Assembly (NCBI GenBank): GCA_017893485.1
Contig: CM030365.1
Location: forward strand, 45,192,458-45,256,457
DNA from: Hemerocallis citrina
Lineage: Eukaryota > Streptophyta > Magnoliopsida > Asparagales > Asphodelaceae
DNA: 64,000 nucleotides
Direction of reading: 5' to 3'
The translations under genes were made by a program, and so were the position numbers. Of this stretch, positions 21,232-32,870 are shown in pieces (within the stretch, counting starts at the first letter, position 1; every line of letters begins with the position of its first letter). Under the pieces are notes generated by a model. The model was given only the letters and a program-made list of their open reading frames with translations. It ran no database searches and was not told the origin of the DNA.

Positions 21232-22434
21232 CTATTTTGGAGCGAGCCTCCCATTATTTTGCTCAGAGAATGAGAGATCTTTAGGTTCAGTAGTGTGTTT
21301 TGACAGGACTATTTCTTTCTGTTGAATGAGCGGAGTGGCTTCGGGTGGGGGATTCAAGTATGTCGTAGTATCTTGATGAGGACAAACTTGGACCTGGTGG
21401 GAAATGATTTGACAGGTTTGGAATTTCAGAGTGGGACTGTCTATTGTAGTAGCTTCAAGCTTGGATTTACAGTGACAGTTTTCTGGCGGTAACTGTATGG
21501 CATCGAGGGGGAGAACCGAGTCCCCCACTGTAGCGGTGTAACATGCTCGTGCTGCCTGTTGGCACCCTATAACTTGGCCTACACCTGCTATTGTTGGAAA
21601 CTTCATTTTCACGTGGAAGGCAAAAGCAACTGCGTGGAAAGCTACTAAGCCTAGACAGCCGAATATTGCGTTGTATGCGGCTTTGACATTGAACACAATA
21701 AAGTCCAGTGCTTCCGTTCGAATAGTGGGGGCATTTCTTGCTATCACATCGAGTGTGACTATTCCTTATACTTGAACGGGGACACCAGAGAATCTGTGGA
21801 GTGTATAGCCGAATGGCTTGAGCTAGTCCCGTGAGAGATTGAGGTCGTTGAAAGTGTTCATAAAAAGGATGTTTACGAAAATGTCGTTATTCACCAGGAT
21901 GCGACCTAACTCATGATTCCCCATGCAAAGGTTTATGACCAATGCATCAGAATGAAGTGTTCGAACACATTCTAAGTCCTTATCAGAGAAAGATATCGGG
22001 ACCCCCGTGCTCATGGCAGGTGGAATGTTATGTGCCGAGTTGACTTCCCTTACAAGGGCTTTACGGGAGAAGTTGGAATCTCCCCCATCGGGGCTCCATG
22101 AATGGAGTGGAGTGCCATATGTTGTGAGTCTCATGATTCGGAGGGCCTCTCTTGATGCTTATTAGCCCACGTGCATGAAGGATTTCGGCATTGTTGTTTA
22201 GTTGGAAAAATTGAGAGAGATAACCCCGATGAATTAGGCCTTCAAGTTCTTCTTTGAGGGATTAACAGTTATCAGTGGTGTGTCCATGATCTCTGTGAAA
22301 TGCGCACCACTTATTTTTGCCTTTTCTCTTGCTAGTTGTGGACATTTTGGACAGAGGTCGGATTATTTCGTCTTTCTTAACTTCTATAAGGATAGCTGAT
22401 ACACTTATGTAGAGGTGCGTGAACTTGTCAAAGC
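21232..22434 (-). pseudogene. Gag zinc finger and protease of the Tat-like element
   Basis: On the minus strand this begins with the end of gag, including the Tat-type finger WCAFHRDHGHTTDNC with a stop after it and the helix LKEELEGLIHRGYL. The protease follows with ISFSDKDLECV, HSDALVI and ILVNNDIFVNILF. The active site usually reads ILVDSGSSADILF; here the catalytic Asp-Ser-Gly is replaced, so the enzyme is dead. It continues with AAYNAIFGCLGL and HVKMKFPT. There are several stops and shifts around 21748-21822. It ends at 21232 in a non-conserved tail. It would have matured the gag particle. Confidence 0.86.
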
Positions 22435-22435
22435 A

Positions 22436-22442
22436 TGGTGCT
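22436..22442. repeat. Target duplication TGGTGCT, left copy for the hAT element
   Basis: Seven matching bases are repeated at 25218-25224 on the other side; hAT elements make 8-bp duplications. Confidence 0.85.
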
Positions 22443-22609
22443 TAGGGATGCTCTCGGATAAGGATATATTCGATTCAATCCGTATCCGAATCCGAAATTT
22501 TTGCGGATATGAATATAAAAATTCCGTATCCGGACGGATACAGATACAGATTCGGATATCCAAATCAAAAAATATTCAGATACGGATACGGATATGGATA
22601 TCTACTTAA

Positions 22610-22653
<44 letters not shown>

Positions 22654-22769
22654 TAAAAATTGAAAATCCCCCCCCCCCCCCAAAGTCCCCAACTCCCCAT
22701 TCCCCAACCCTAATCTTCTATATTCAGTAAACACAACTTCTCGATGCCCCATCGTTCAATCTCCTTGAC

Positions 22770-23110
22770 GTCATTGATTACTCCGACCAAGCTTCACCCA
22801 TCACCGTCGATTACTCGGCGCCGTCCATTACTCCACCCAAGCTCCACCTATTCCTGTCAATTACTCCTCGCCGTTGATTACTCCGACCAAGCTCCACCCA
22901 TCCTCGTCGATTACTCCGACCAAGCTCCACCCATCCTCATCGATTACTCCGACCAAGCCCCACCCAACCCCATCGATTACTCCTCGCCATCGATAACTCC
23001 GACCAAGCTCCACTCATCCCAGTAGAGGAACAATCGCCATCGATTAGTAAGACCAAGCTCCACCCTTCCCTGTCAATTACTCCTCGCCGTCGATTACTGT
23101 CTCTCCTTCT
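22770..23110 (+). repeat. Minisatellite in the hAT, about 33-bp CGATTACTCC units
   Basis: Units of the form CGATTACTCCGACCAAGCTC plus CACCCATCC recur with length variation. The region reads as a Pro-rich frame by composition only. Confidence 0.85.
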
Positions 23111-23866
23111 ACTCCACCCATCCCCAGTGTTTTGCGGCTCTCCGGCTTCCCCAAATCCCAGATCAGTAACCCTATTTTTCTAAATAAAAAAATCCCAAAT
23201 TAGAAACCATATTTCTCCCTTTTTACTGCTGTTCACTGCTATTTGCTGTTGTTGTTGCTGTCTTTGCTGCCGAAAAAAGCCAAAGAGTTCATGAGACGGT
23301 ATAAATCTCTCTCTATATATATCTTTCAATATATTCTTCATCGTATTTTGGTACTTTTAAGTTGGCTGCATCTTCACAAGTGTTTGAATGAGGAGATGAA
23401 AAAGGGGCATGTGAATTTTTTGAGGTGTGGAGAGCCTTACATTCATGGTAAATTTTGGGGCCTTAATTTTGAAAATTTTATTTTTCGTTGAGTTTAGGCA
23501 TTATGTTTCTTGCATGTGAAAACATGTTAAAATTTTAGCCTTCAGGCATGTGGATTGTTGTGGGTCTGGGATTGTTTGATGCTTGCTTCATTGCCTCCAA
23601 GACAAACACTGTTATGCACAAGTTGTGCAAAGTCACTCATATACGTGTATATCTCATAATCCCTTGCAACTTTGATCAACCTATTGTTGGCCTTTGCAAT
23701 TATCAAGGGTGTTGAGCTTATCGATGACCCGAGTTAGGGATATGAGAGGAGGAGGATGAGAGATCATAGAGATAATGGTGAATCTGTAGTGATTCAAATG
23801 CTTGGAAGACCACCTATTGAGCATAACTCAAAGTATGTCTTTTCCTGCTTGTTTCTAATTTTGTAG

Positions 23867-23985
23867 ATTGCTTCTGAAGCATGGATTAATATAGGTGATC
23901 CAAAAGAAGTCATGTGCAGGGAAGTGAAGAGAGTTCGTCCTGATCTTCTAGTTGTTGGGAGCCGTGGGCTTGGACCTTTCCAAAG
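23867..23985 (+). pseudogene. Captured exon of a universal stress protein (USP) gene
   Basis: A 119-bp exon-like block bounded by an acceptor (TTTTGTAG) and a donor (AAAG followed by GTAC). Its open frame includes IGDPKEVMCREVKR and RPDLLVVGSRGLGPFQ. The GDP...E and VVGSRGLG motifs belong to the nucleotide-binding fold of plant USP family proteins. No start codon or other clearly related exon is visible, so it is a fragment carried by the hAT rather than a working gene. Splice sites kept in sense orientation suggest capture from genomic DNA, not from mRNA. The frame is open, so the capture may be recent or by chance undamaged. Confidence 0.82.
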
Positions 23986-25217
23986 GTACTTTTCAGCCAT
24001 GTAGTTCTCATTATTTCTTCATTTAGTCCACCTATTGAGCATGTATCATCTTGTCATCCTATTTGCTTTGTTATGTTGCAGTTCTTCCTTAACTCTTTGT
24101 AGCGTCACATTATGTCAAATATCCGTATATTTTTTAAGCACTAATTATTTGTAATATCTTTGCATTTAGTCTAAGGAGTAACGGAAAATCATATTTTGTA
24201 CATTTGTTATACTCCTAAATAATTTGTCTTCATATTTTTGCTATCTTTTCCATTAATAAGATCTCTTTATTTTTATGAGTTCCTATTGCTGCTAAATTCT
24301 GAAGTTAAAATCTTGAATTACTAGTATAAAGCTGATAAACTCTGTGGCTAACTATTCACAACCTATTTGAGTTTAGTCTAAGAAGGGGTAAAAGAATATC
24401 ATGTGTACATTATAAAGTTAATTTGTTTTTATAATTTTGATATTGTTTTCATTATCATATATTTCATGAGTTCCTTCTGTTGCACGTTTAGGAACTTTTA
24501 CTCTTGTGTTGTATATTCTTTTTGTTCTCATGCTACACACTTGTAGGCTGTAGCCCATATGCCAGAACTTTCCCCATGTACCCTTCTATCATTGGCTTTC
24601 TTGTACTATCTACACAAGATACTGTGCATCCGAATATGTGCTTTAGGAAGTAAACAAACTGCAGTACAAATTTAAGACATACTTTGAGTTATGCTTCAGC
24701 AGGTTCTCATCCAAAAAAGTTAAGTTAACCTTTATGTGTAGTGTGGAGCTTCGTGTACTGCTGCTGTCCATGGAGGGATGACAGCTGCTGGTCCTGCTGT
24801 TGTGCCGAAATTGCCCTGACTTCATGAGAAGGTCAGCAGTTCTAAATTCCTGTGCTTCATAAGAATTGTATATGTACTTATGCTTCCTGCATTCTGAATT
24901 TAACTCGACAATTAATTAAACATGCTGCCTTTTATGGCAACGGTAGTTAGGAGTTCTCAAATACCATTTTGGTCTAGTAACCGCAAAATGCTATTCAAGA
25001 TAGAGTAAACTGGAAACTATATGTTTGATATCCGAATTTGTATTCGTTATCTGGAAGACCGTATCTGATTCGCATTCGTATCCAAAATTTGCGAATATGG
25101 ATATGATTCTTTTTTTCCAAGTCATATCCATATCCGTACCGAATCTTTCTATGAAATGCGGATACAGATATTTGTATAGCCAATATCTGATCCGTATCCG
25201 ATCCGAAAGCATCCCTT

Positions 25218-25352
25218 TGGTGCTAGAGGTGGACCGTGTTGACCGGCGTCGTCTTTCTAAAATCTCCTGGGTCCTTCCTCATTTTTTTTCTTCCGGTTGT
25301 TCCTGGAAGATGAATTTTTCTTTCCTTAAGGATAAAGGGCTTCATCGAATCT
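25218..25352 (-). pseudogene. Gag segment of the Tat-like element between hAT and TRIM
   Basis: On the minus strand this encodes a basic, Ser/Arg-rich stretch (around SSSRNNRKKK) typical of the region before the Tat gag zinc finger. It links the gag capsid at 26644-27872 with the finger at 22434. Confidence 0.65.
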
Positions 25353-25694
25353 TGTAACGCCCCGAGCCCGGCCAGGTTGGATCGCGTTGAGACTAGTTTG
25401 TGTCACCACCTATAAACATCTACAAACCTAGTATGTTTATGTGCATGCCATGTATGCACACAACTTGGACTTTTGCATATCTAAGCCCACTCTACCCGGA
25501 GTATTACTCCCCCCCCTAAGACTTAGCATTCTCGCTAAGCTCGGAATGTACAATCTAATATATGATCTCGTTTACAGCCGATGTGGAGTGGAGTACCCTA
25601 ATTCTGCTAGTGTACATCACTGGTCTCTCTACCAGTGTACATCGTTAGCTCCATCTCAGGCATACATCTCACCTACTATCGGTATCGAAAGTCG

Positions 25695-25707
25695 CCTCGG
25701 ATACCAT
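25695..25707 (-). other. TRIM primer binding site 1
   Basis: The minus strand reads TGGTATCCGAGGC, close to the initiator tRNA-Met complement, beside the LTR start at 25710. Confidence 0.7.
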
Positions 25708-26266
25708 TTTGTAGTGCCCTGAGCCTAACTTGGTTTAACACATGCATATATCACCGAACCACAGCCCCACCACATGGCATAGCCTCATCAAAGTGCTTTA
25801 GCTTTGTAGGCGCTCTTAGGTCATGGGCAACCTAATATATGCACTCAATCATCCTATTTTTTCACCTATGTGAGACTAAATCTATCTACTACTTTTCTAT
25901 CTTCATTCAAGCATTCTCTCAAATACCTTGTGAGCATACCTACCTTACATTTAAGCATTTCATCAAACACCTTATGTACATGCCATGTATGCACACATCC
26001 TGGACTTGTGCATATCCAAGCCCACTCCACACTGGGTATTACTCAGATTATGTTCATGCCATGTACGTATACAACCTGGGGTATTACATTCACCCCCATT
26101 AAGACTTAGCATCCTCGCTAAGCTCGAAACATACAGGATTGCCTTTCTAGCCGATATGGAATGAAGTACCCTGATTCTGCTAGTGTACGTCGTTGGTCTC
26201 TCTACCAGTGCACATCGAAAGCTCCATCTCAGGCATGCATTTCACCCACTATTAGTGTCAAAAGTC

Positions 26267-26280
26267 GGCTCTAACACCAT
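26267..26280 (-). other. TRIM primer binding site 2
   Basis: The minus strand reads TGGTGTTAGAGCC, a decayed initiator tRNA-Met complement beside the LTR at 26283. Confidence 0.7.
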
Positions 26281-26643
26281 TTTGTAATGCCTCGAGCCCG
26301 GCCAGGTTGGAACGCGTTCAGACTTGTTGGTGTCACCACCTATACACATCTACAAACCTAATATGTACCTATCCTTGCTTATGCGTCTAAGGATCTAATC
26401 ACGGCCCCACCACAAGGCATAGCCTCACCAAAAGAGCTATAGCTTGTTGGGTGTTTTTGGATCATGAGCAACCTAATATATACACTCATACTCTCATTTT
26501 AAACTTAAGTCATATTATACTATTTTCTATCCTTCATTCAAGCATTTTATCAAACACCTTATGGGTATTTCTATCTTTCCTTCAAACATTTCATCAAACA
26601 CCTTATGTGCATGCCATGTATGTATACAACCTGGGGTATTACA

Positions 26644-27872
26644 ACTCTGATGTATTTGTCACTCCTTTCTAGGACTTTAATGTAGTCTTTAGGAGGCTTC
26701 TTCACGAGGGAGGCTTTCAGTCTTTGTTAGTCACGTTGTGGCAAAAGGAGGCAACCGCTACTGATGAGTCTAGGGAGGAGATAGATCGTGCTTTGGTTGT
26801 GAAGCGCTTGACAAAGTCTTTCAGCAGTTCTCCGTCCTTTTAGGTTAATTCCAATAAGGAGGCACTTATTTTCTTTTCAGCCTTGCGGCTAGTAACGAAG
26901 TGAGCTATGAAGAGTTTCTTAAATTTGTCGAAGGAGAATATTGACTCTGGAGTGAGGCAGGACTACCATTCCCTAGCTGATCATTTCAGTGTTGCGGAGA
27001 ATGCTCTGTACATGAGCTCATTGGTGGCATTGTAGACCATCATGAGAGTTCCAAAACTCTTAATATGGTCCGCTGGGTTTGATTCTCCATCGTATGACTC
27101 AAGTTAAGGAGCTTTGAAGGTCTTTGGGAAGGGTGCATCAAGGATTGTTTTTCCAAAAACGAGGTCGACTTGGGCGGTAGGGCCTGCTGGAGTGGTTCCC
27201 CTCATTCTTCATTTGTTCTAGGCGATCTTCAACGTCTTGGATATGGCGAAGGACCTTGTTGTGCTTCCCTTTGAATCCAGTTGAGTCGCTGAATTCTTCT
27301 TTAAAGGGTTAACCCTGGTCTTGACTACCTTGGATAGCTCGGAGGATGTCAAGCTTGAACTTTTTCAATTCAACCCTAGTGACTGGGGCAACTTTCTCTT
27401 TGTTCCGGTCAAGAAGCTTTCGACTCTCATGAGTCGGGCTTCTTTCTGCAATGCGCCCCCATGATGGGAGGAATGCCTTGATCTCTGTATTTGAGGAGAG
27501 TTGCTTCTCCGATTTACTTGCCATTCTTAGCGAGCGACCTCAGTTCGGGCGCTCCTCTCATCCAAATGGATTCATAGATCAGTTTCTTATTGTCGGGGAT
27601 GATGGTTTAGCGGATATCTCTAGATCCCCAGGGGCCTTGCCAGGCCATTGAATCGGTTGAAGCATTATAGATTGAGATACGGTCGTGCAGAGGGTGTTGT
27701 TCATGATAGTTTTATCGGGAGCCCCCAAGTGCCTCTCCGTTGACAGGAGCTTGACTAGACTGTCAGGGCGGCTGTTGAGGAGGAATTGGATCTTCCACTG
27801 GAGGAGCTAGTTGATGAAGGGATTTGGTTCGACGGCTTGAGGCCACTGCTCTCCCTTTAGTCTTGGTGGCAT
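26644..27872 (-). pseudogene. Gag N-terminus and capsid of the Tat-like element
   Basis: The likely start codon is at 27872 (minus), about 30 bases after the PBS. The N-terminal half is low in motif content. The capsid is recognisable as ESYDGESNPADHIKSF, SAREWYSCLTPESI, FDKFKKLFIAHFV and KDYIKVLERSDKYI, the order found in Tat gag. Stops occur at several places (for example just before ESYDGE and after SATLK), so it is a pseudogene. It is cut at 26643 by the TRIM. Confidence 0.85.
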
Positions 27873-27902
27873 GGCGGTAAGTCTGATCTGTGTAGTTTTT
27901 TC

Positions 27903-27918
27903 ACAGACCGTGTCAATC
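27903..27918 (-). other. Primer binding site region of the Tat-like element
   Basis: The minus strand reads GATTGACACGGTCTGTGA, a decayed form of the TTGGCGCCGTCTGTGG sequence usual in Tat elements. This differs from the tRNA-Met sites elsewhere in the window. Confidence 0.65.
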
Positions 27919-28289
27919 TGTTGCTGCTTATTTTGGTGTGGGAGTAAATAGATAGTGAGTTTATACTAGATGGAAACTACTAAAGATCTAACCTTTGATC
28001 GTTACCATGAAAAGTGGTTAGAGCTCTTGAGATTGGATCTGGATCGTTGATTGAACACCGTGATCTCAGTCCAACAGTTGTTGACGCGTCCATTGGACCT
28101 ATAAAAAACCTGAAATGCCGGGGATTTTTCCAGTGATAGACCCTCCAACGCTCAAGTCAAAACCAAAAAAGAGAGAGTTTGAGAGAGGAATTTTCAATTG
28201 TTGATTACCTTCTGACAGAGGAGGGGGGAGGGTATTTATAGCCTAAGAAACAGTTTTGGAGATTGAGATGAATCTGTTAGATCGATATG
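27919..28289 (-). repeat. Part of the 5' LTR of the Tat-like element
   Basis: It ends at the PBS with CAGCAACA (minus strand). A TATA box, TATAAATA, lies at 28233-28240. The upstream part is replaced by F1 LTR D from 28290. Confidence 0.65.
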
Positions 28290-29091
28290 TGTCACGCCCC
28301 ACTTCCTAAAAATACAGAATACGAGCACATGACATTAGCCCAGCGAATGACTAACGTCACCCATAAGCTGTTTATCCGATCAACTCAACAATATAATCAA
28401 TACACAACAATTGCGCAGACAATAATAATAATCTCACGAATAATAATACTTGGAATGAAGCAATATGAAATATCTAAATACATTAATAATCCAACATCTG
28501 GAATCAAATAATAGCAATATTCGGGTCAAAAACCCACAATACAATGAAATAAAAATAGTCCAATAATTAAATCTTGATGACAAAACAATAATTTATTAAG
28601 TGGTGATGCTATCAATTTCTTCATTAATATTGTTCTCCCAATCCGTCAAGCAATTCTCCATCAACACCTGTAAACACTTTATCTAAAAAGAGAATAAAAA
28701 TTGTCCTTAGAGCAAGTCATGGACAGCAAGTAGAGAAAGCAAAGAAGAACGGAGTAACAATATAGTAATAAATTCAATGGATCAATAGGAATCAATAACA
28801 TGTGACAATAGCAATAATCAATATCAATGATGGACAATGAAATGGGTACAAACAATAATTCAATAATCGACAGCAATATTCAATGATCAATAATAATAAC
28901 ACTTGGCCAATAATCTATATCAATAGGAACAATGATGAACAAGATGCGATGTCGATGTGGTATCAATTCTTAAGTCTATTAATCATTGTAATCCTAACTA
29001 ATGTAGCACTTCATGTGTCTCATTTATTAACCACATGGTTGCTACATACAAACAAGTTACGTTTAGACTTAGTAGTGAATTTTATAGATCT

Positions 29092-29254
29092 TGTACTCGG
29101 CAATGATATATAATAATGACCGATGATTTAATAACCGATGTTCGAATGAATTGAGAAACTGTAATCGGTAATCTACAATCAACCGATAACCGATATGACC
29201 GATATGACCGATATAGAGATAAATAGGGAAACACGGGCCCCTCCTCCGAGTACA
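29092..29254 (-). repeat. Minisatellite between inverted arms, F1 LTR D
   Basis: The arms TGTACTCGG and CCGAGTACA enclose 9-bp ACCGATATG units and diverged relatives. Confidence 0.82.
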
Positions 29255-30122
29255 GTCCATATATTGTCCACTACTAAAGTCAACCCTTAAACCCCAGCTT
29301 GTTAATTATTTTATCAATGCAACAATACAAAATGCAATTTGAGACATTAGATGAACAATAGTATCAATAGGAGAGAAATAGGACGATAACTTAGATATGA
29401 CAATTAGAATGATGACAATGGGACATTAGAATAATGCAATGCAACATACACACTCTAATTCATGCAATACTATGATATAGGAATAATTAAATTAAGCAAA
29501 ACTGAAAAGTGAAATTCTGGACAGCAAGAGTAGTCTGTACAAAAATAAAATTTTCTGCTGCTACAGAAAGCAAAAACTGAAACAGTCAAAAATTCTAGAA
29601 ACTGGACTTCCCAACGAATCCAATGCATATTTAAAGTTCAAAATCTGACCACAACAGCTAGGTCAAACACACCATTCTCTACCAATTTTATGTTCTGGCA
29701 AAAATTTGACATCAACTTGTTACATTTTTAGAATCAACGAAAACTCGATAATAAATTCATTAAAAATATTTATTAGACTCCTAAACATGCTAACTAATAT
29801 TTTGAAAATTTTCAGAGCAATATTTTAATGTTAGATCAACTTTTTAACTGATTAAATATGGATCATACAAGAATCTGAAATTCTGAGAATAAAAACACAA
29901 TTGTAGTAAAATGATCATAACCTTTGCTAGACAACTCAGAATTTAGAAATTCAAGATGTTCTGAAAACTAGAAAAATAAGACTACAATTCTTATTCAAAA
30001 AGCTATTCATTTTAAGATCATTTGCAAGGTCGAAAATAGCAGATAAGATACAACCAGCAAGCAACATACAGGTTTTGGGTATTTTCATAAAATAAATTAG
30101 TTAAACATGATGGATATCAATT

Positions 30123-30127
30123 CTACT
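30123..30127. repeat. Target duplication CTACT, left copy for the F2 element
   Basis: Exact match to 40864-40868 at the other end. Confidence 0.93.
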
Positions 30128-30845
30128 TGTAACATCCGGCAAAATTGAGTAATGATAATTTTTTCCTCGCGTGTTACGCACGTGTATTTTATACAGTTAC
30201 GAGTAATATTCGTAGCGTATTTTTATATAAATGTCATATTCTGATTATTTATAAGTTTTCCGTATTCTCAAAACTTTTTTCAATCCTATTTTTAGCCAAC
30301 TCAAAATATTTATTTTAATCTTTGTGCTTACGTACATTGCACGTGCTTTCGGTACACGTGTCAATTACGTATATATTCCATTACGTTAAATATCCGTAAC
30401 ATTATTAAATATACATGTTTTATATTTTTGACTGCTTTTCGTTCTATTAAATTAATTTTTAATATTTGTCATGTGCATTGCACGTAAAATTTTATGTGCA
30501 TTTTATTTTTAAAATTTTCTAAGATGTCATGCACACTTTTCTTCTAATTTTGTTTATTTATTTTTAATAAAAACCCGAAGGCCTAAAGATCATCTTCAAG
30601 CCCATTAGAAAAATTATTTAAAAGAAAAGCCCATTAGTTAATCTAGATTTTTTATCCAACACTTGTCATGTAACAAGTATACACATCTATGCTATAATCA
30701 AATATTTAAACAAATGAATGAGAAGTGTGCACATGTGGGAAATCCAAGAGTTGGCCAATTCTTGAAGGAGATGAAGAGTTGGGAGTTTGTGGTAGTAATG
30801 GTGGTGGTTGTTTAATTTTGATAATGGGCATTTATATTTTGGGTA

Positions 30846-31097
30846 ATGAGTGTCTCTTCATTCACGCAATTTAATCCTATAAATACCACTCATTTTCTTC
30901 TTGAATCTTGCACAAAAAATCAAAAGAAAAGAGAAGAAAAGAAAGAAAGAAAAGAAAGAGAGTTAGAGCATTTTTGGTCTTTGGCAAAGAGAAGAGGGAA
31001 AGAAAAGAAAGAGAGAAAGAGAGAGAGTTGTTTGAGATCTTGCTTGGAGGAAAGAGAGCTCGCTAGGAGGAGAAAGGAGTCCCATTCTTGGAGCTAG
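30846..31097 (+). CDS. Small charged ORF in the F2 left LTR leader, function unknown
   Basis: 83 codons, of which the last 65 (CTKNQKKREEKKERKE ... ESHSWS) are also open in the right LTR at 36127-36324 with several conservative changes. It is rich in Lys, Glu and Arg and reads as a highly charged helix. The upstream start lies just before the TATA box, so only the shorter form could come from the LTR transcript. GA-rich DNA has few stop codons, so an open frame may arise by composition. I do not recognise any domain and doubt that it is translated. Confidence 0.25.
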   Translation: MSVSSFTQFNPINTTHFLLESCTKNQKKREEKKERKERELEHFWSLAKRRGKEKKERKRESCLRSCLEERELARRRKESHSWS

Positions 31098-32584
31098 TAG
31101 CAACTTCTAAGAGTCTTCTTCTACGTTAGAATCTTCATTAAGGTGGGTGTTCTTTCTTGCTTTCTGAAGTAAAATAGATTACATGTGTAGGAAAGTTGAT
31201 ATTTAAAATTGTTTATACACATGAGTAGTGGTTAAATTGTAATGATGATATTTAGAATGACAATGCATGCTAATATTGTCATGTAAATAAGTTGAAATGA
31301 TGTTGTTTGATTACATGGTAGTACATCATGATTAGATTAAATGATATGGATATAGATTTGTACACAAAGTTGCTAATTCATGCAAAAAAAAAATTACTGT
31401 TTTGAATTTTGTTTGCACATCAGAAAATCATATTTAACAAAATAGTTGGAATATAGAACTAAAAAGTTTTTGGCTGCATCTTGTATGTGTCACGAACATC
31501 CCTGTAAAATTTCATAAGATTTGGAGGTCGTTTAGTATTTTAATAAAATCTAAACTCGGAACTGGTTAGTAATTGATTGGTTGCTGAAAATCTGTACACA
31601 TTTCAGTTTTTGGTCAATTCAGCATTATAAATGAAATAATTAGAGAAAAGTCAGAACTAAGCAGTTGTAGTAAACTCGTTAACCTTTCTGTAAAGTCTAA
31701 GAAATAAAATTTTCACAAAATATTGAATTTTATATGAATTTTACCAGACTGTACAGTGGCAGTATTTCAGTATTTCGTCCATACTGTATATTTTGAAGAA
31801 TTCAGGGTTATAGATACAGTATTTTGAAAAAACTTATAAATAAGAAATTGTAGTAGACTTGTATACCTTTATTTTAATATAAATAATGCAAAGTTTCGTG
31901 AAGTATACGATTTTCTATGATTTTTACAAATAGCATGAAATGCAGTTTCTGACTTTGAATTTACTGTTTTGCAAATGATACTTAAACGGGGTGATTGAAA
32001 ATATATTCTCACTGTTTTAAGTTATACTTTTGGGAAAATAAAGATCATATTTATGCTTAGAGGAGATGCGAACTCAAGAGAAATATATATGATTAAAGAT
32101 GTTAAGATTAATTCAAAATAAATCAAAGGAAAATGATAAAATGAATTTTCAGTGATAAATTTTTAAAAGATAATGTTTTATTCTTTATTAAGTTGTATTG
32201 AGGAAATTTTGATGCATATGAGAAGTGTATTGGTAAAGTGAATAGTTTGAGAATTTTACTTCTTGATGAATAAATAAGATTAAATGAGAATTTGAATGAA
32301 AATGAGAACATGAATAAATGAAATTAAGAACATGAGTTATAAGGGTATGAGTACCCCAAGTTGTTGAACATGGATAGATGTTGATTCTAGAGGTTTAGTG
32401 ATACCCACATACCGGCAAAATTAATGGAAATGAATAATTGATTTTTGAGAAGTGGCCAATATGGGCTGTCGTTCTCAGTATTTTTGTGTAAGACCGGTAG
32501 GAGGGTAAACTAGCTCTAGGTAGTATTATTTATTTATGTTCAAACTTAAGAATTAGGCGGTAAGTGAAGATGTAGTACACTTGG

Positions 32585-32870
32585 GAAAACGTGAGTGGAG
32601 GGCCTCTATATAGTCAGGCGGTGGATTCCGGGACTATAGACCCAGTCGGACGGTGGATTCCGGGGCTGTGGTTGCTTGTGATGGAGGCGAGCCTTAATTA
32701 AATCCGGGATTATGATTCACCGGGCGGTGGATTCCTGGATCATGATTAGTCGGGCGGATAGTACGTCATACTCCAGTGTATATGCATATACCGGGGCTAG
32801 AGGGACACTTGCGGGATGTTCGCACGATGAGGATTCTGTATAGTTGGGTAGTGGATCTCAGGGACTGGAA
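32585..32870 (+). repeat. Variable repeat block of the F2 LTR
   Basis: Units built on GGCGGTGGATTCCGGG with CTATAG or CTGTGG spacers. The right LTR (about 40080-40260) has fewer units, and LTR N has an unrelated repeat (GATGCGTCGTGACA) at the same place. Confidence 0.8.

Larger units (their letters stand above)
22443..25217 (+). mobile_element. Non-autonomous hAT (Pack-type) carrying a host gene fragment
   Basis: Terminal inverted repeats: GGGATGCTCTCGGATA at the left and the complement of GGGATGCTTTCGGAT at the right. Subterminal ATATCCG-like motifs in both orientations are dense within 180 bp of each end, as in Ac-like hAT elements. A TGGTGCT duplication flanks it. The interior has no transposase. 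It contains a TA run and C run (22614-22681), a GC-rich minisatellite (about 22770-23110), a captured universal-stress-protein exon with intact splice borders, and intron-like AT-rich sequence. It splits the gag of the Tat-like element, so it is the younger of the two. Confidence 0.85.
25353..26643 (-). mobile_element. TRIM retrotransposon with three LTRs in tandem
   Basis: Three copies of the same LTR, all in one orientation: 25353-25508 (internally deleted), 25710-26088 and 26283-26643. Between them are two short interiors of about 200 bp, each with a PBS next to the LTR and a G-rich polypurine tract (such as AATGGGGGTGAA) at the other end, read on the minus strand. There is no coding capacity. 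The LTR on the minus strand starts TGTAATACCCC and ends GGCATTACA or GGCGTTACA. Flanks are AATCT on the left and ACTCT on the right, a near-match for a 5-bp duplication. It is inserted in the Tat gag. TRIMs depend on enzymes of larger elements. Confidence 0.88.
19368..28289 (-). mobile_element. Tat-like Ty3/gypsy element, gag-protease only, minus strand
   Basis: On the minus strand this has part of the 5' LTR with a TATA box (27919-28289), a PBS, gag (27872 to 26644, then 25352 to 25218), gag zinc finger plus protease (22434 to 21232) and a 3' region with two tandem arrays (19372-20850). The interruptions are a TRIM and a hAT. RT, RNase H and integrase are absent where they should follow protease, so it is a non-autonomous or deleted copy. 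The gag-protease wording (CAFHRDHGH, then PAYNAI-like, then MKFPT) is characteristic of the Tat clade. The left end is lost at the F1 element; the right end is cut by F1 LTR D. Confidence 0.8.

Noticed and set aside
22614..22653. TA run as an origin or promoter
   Set aside because: A plain TA microsatellite at the hAT subterminal region with no supporting motif.
23867..23985. Working universal stress protein gene
   Set aside because: Only one clear exon, no start or stop context, and it lies inside a transposon.
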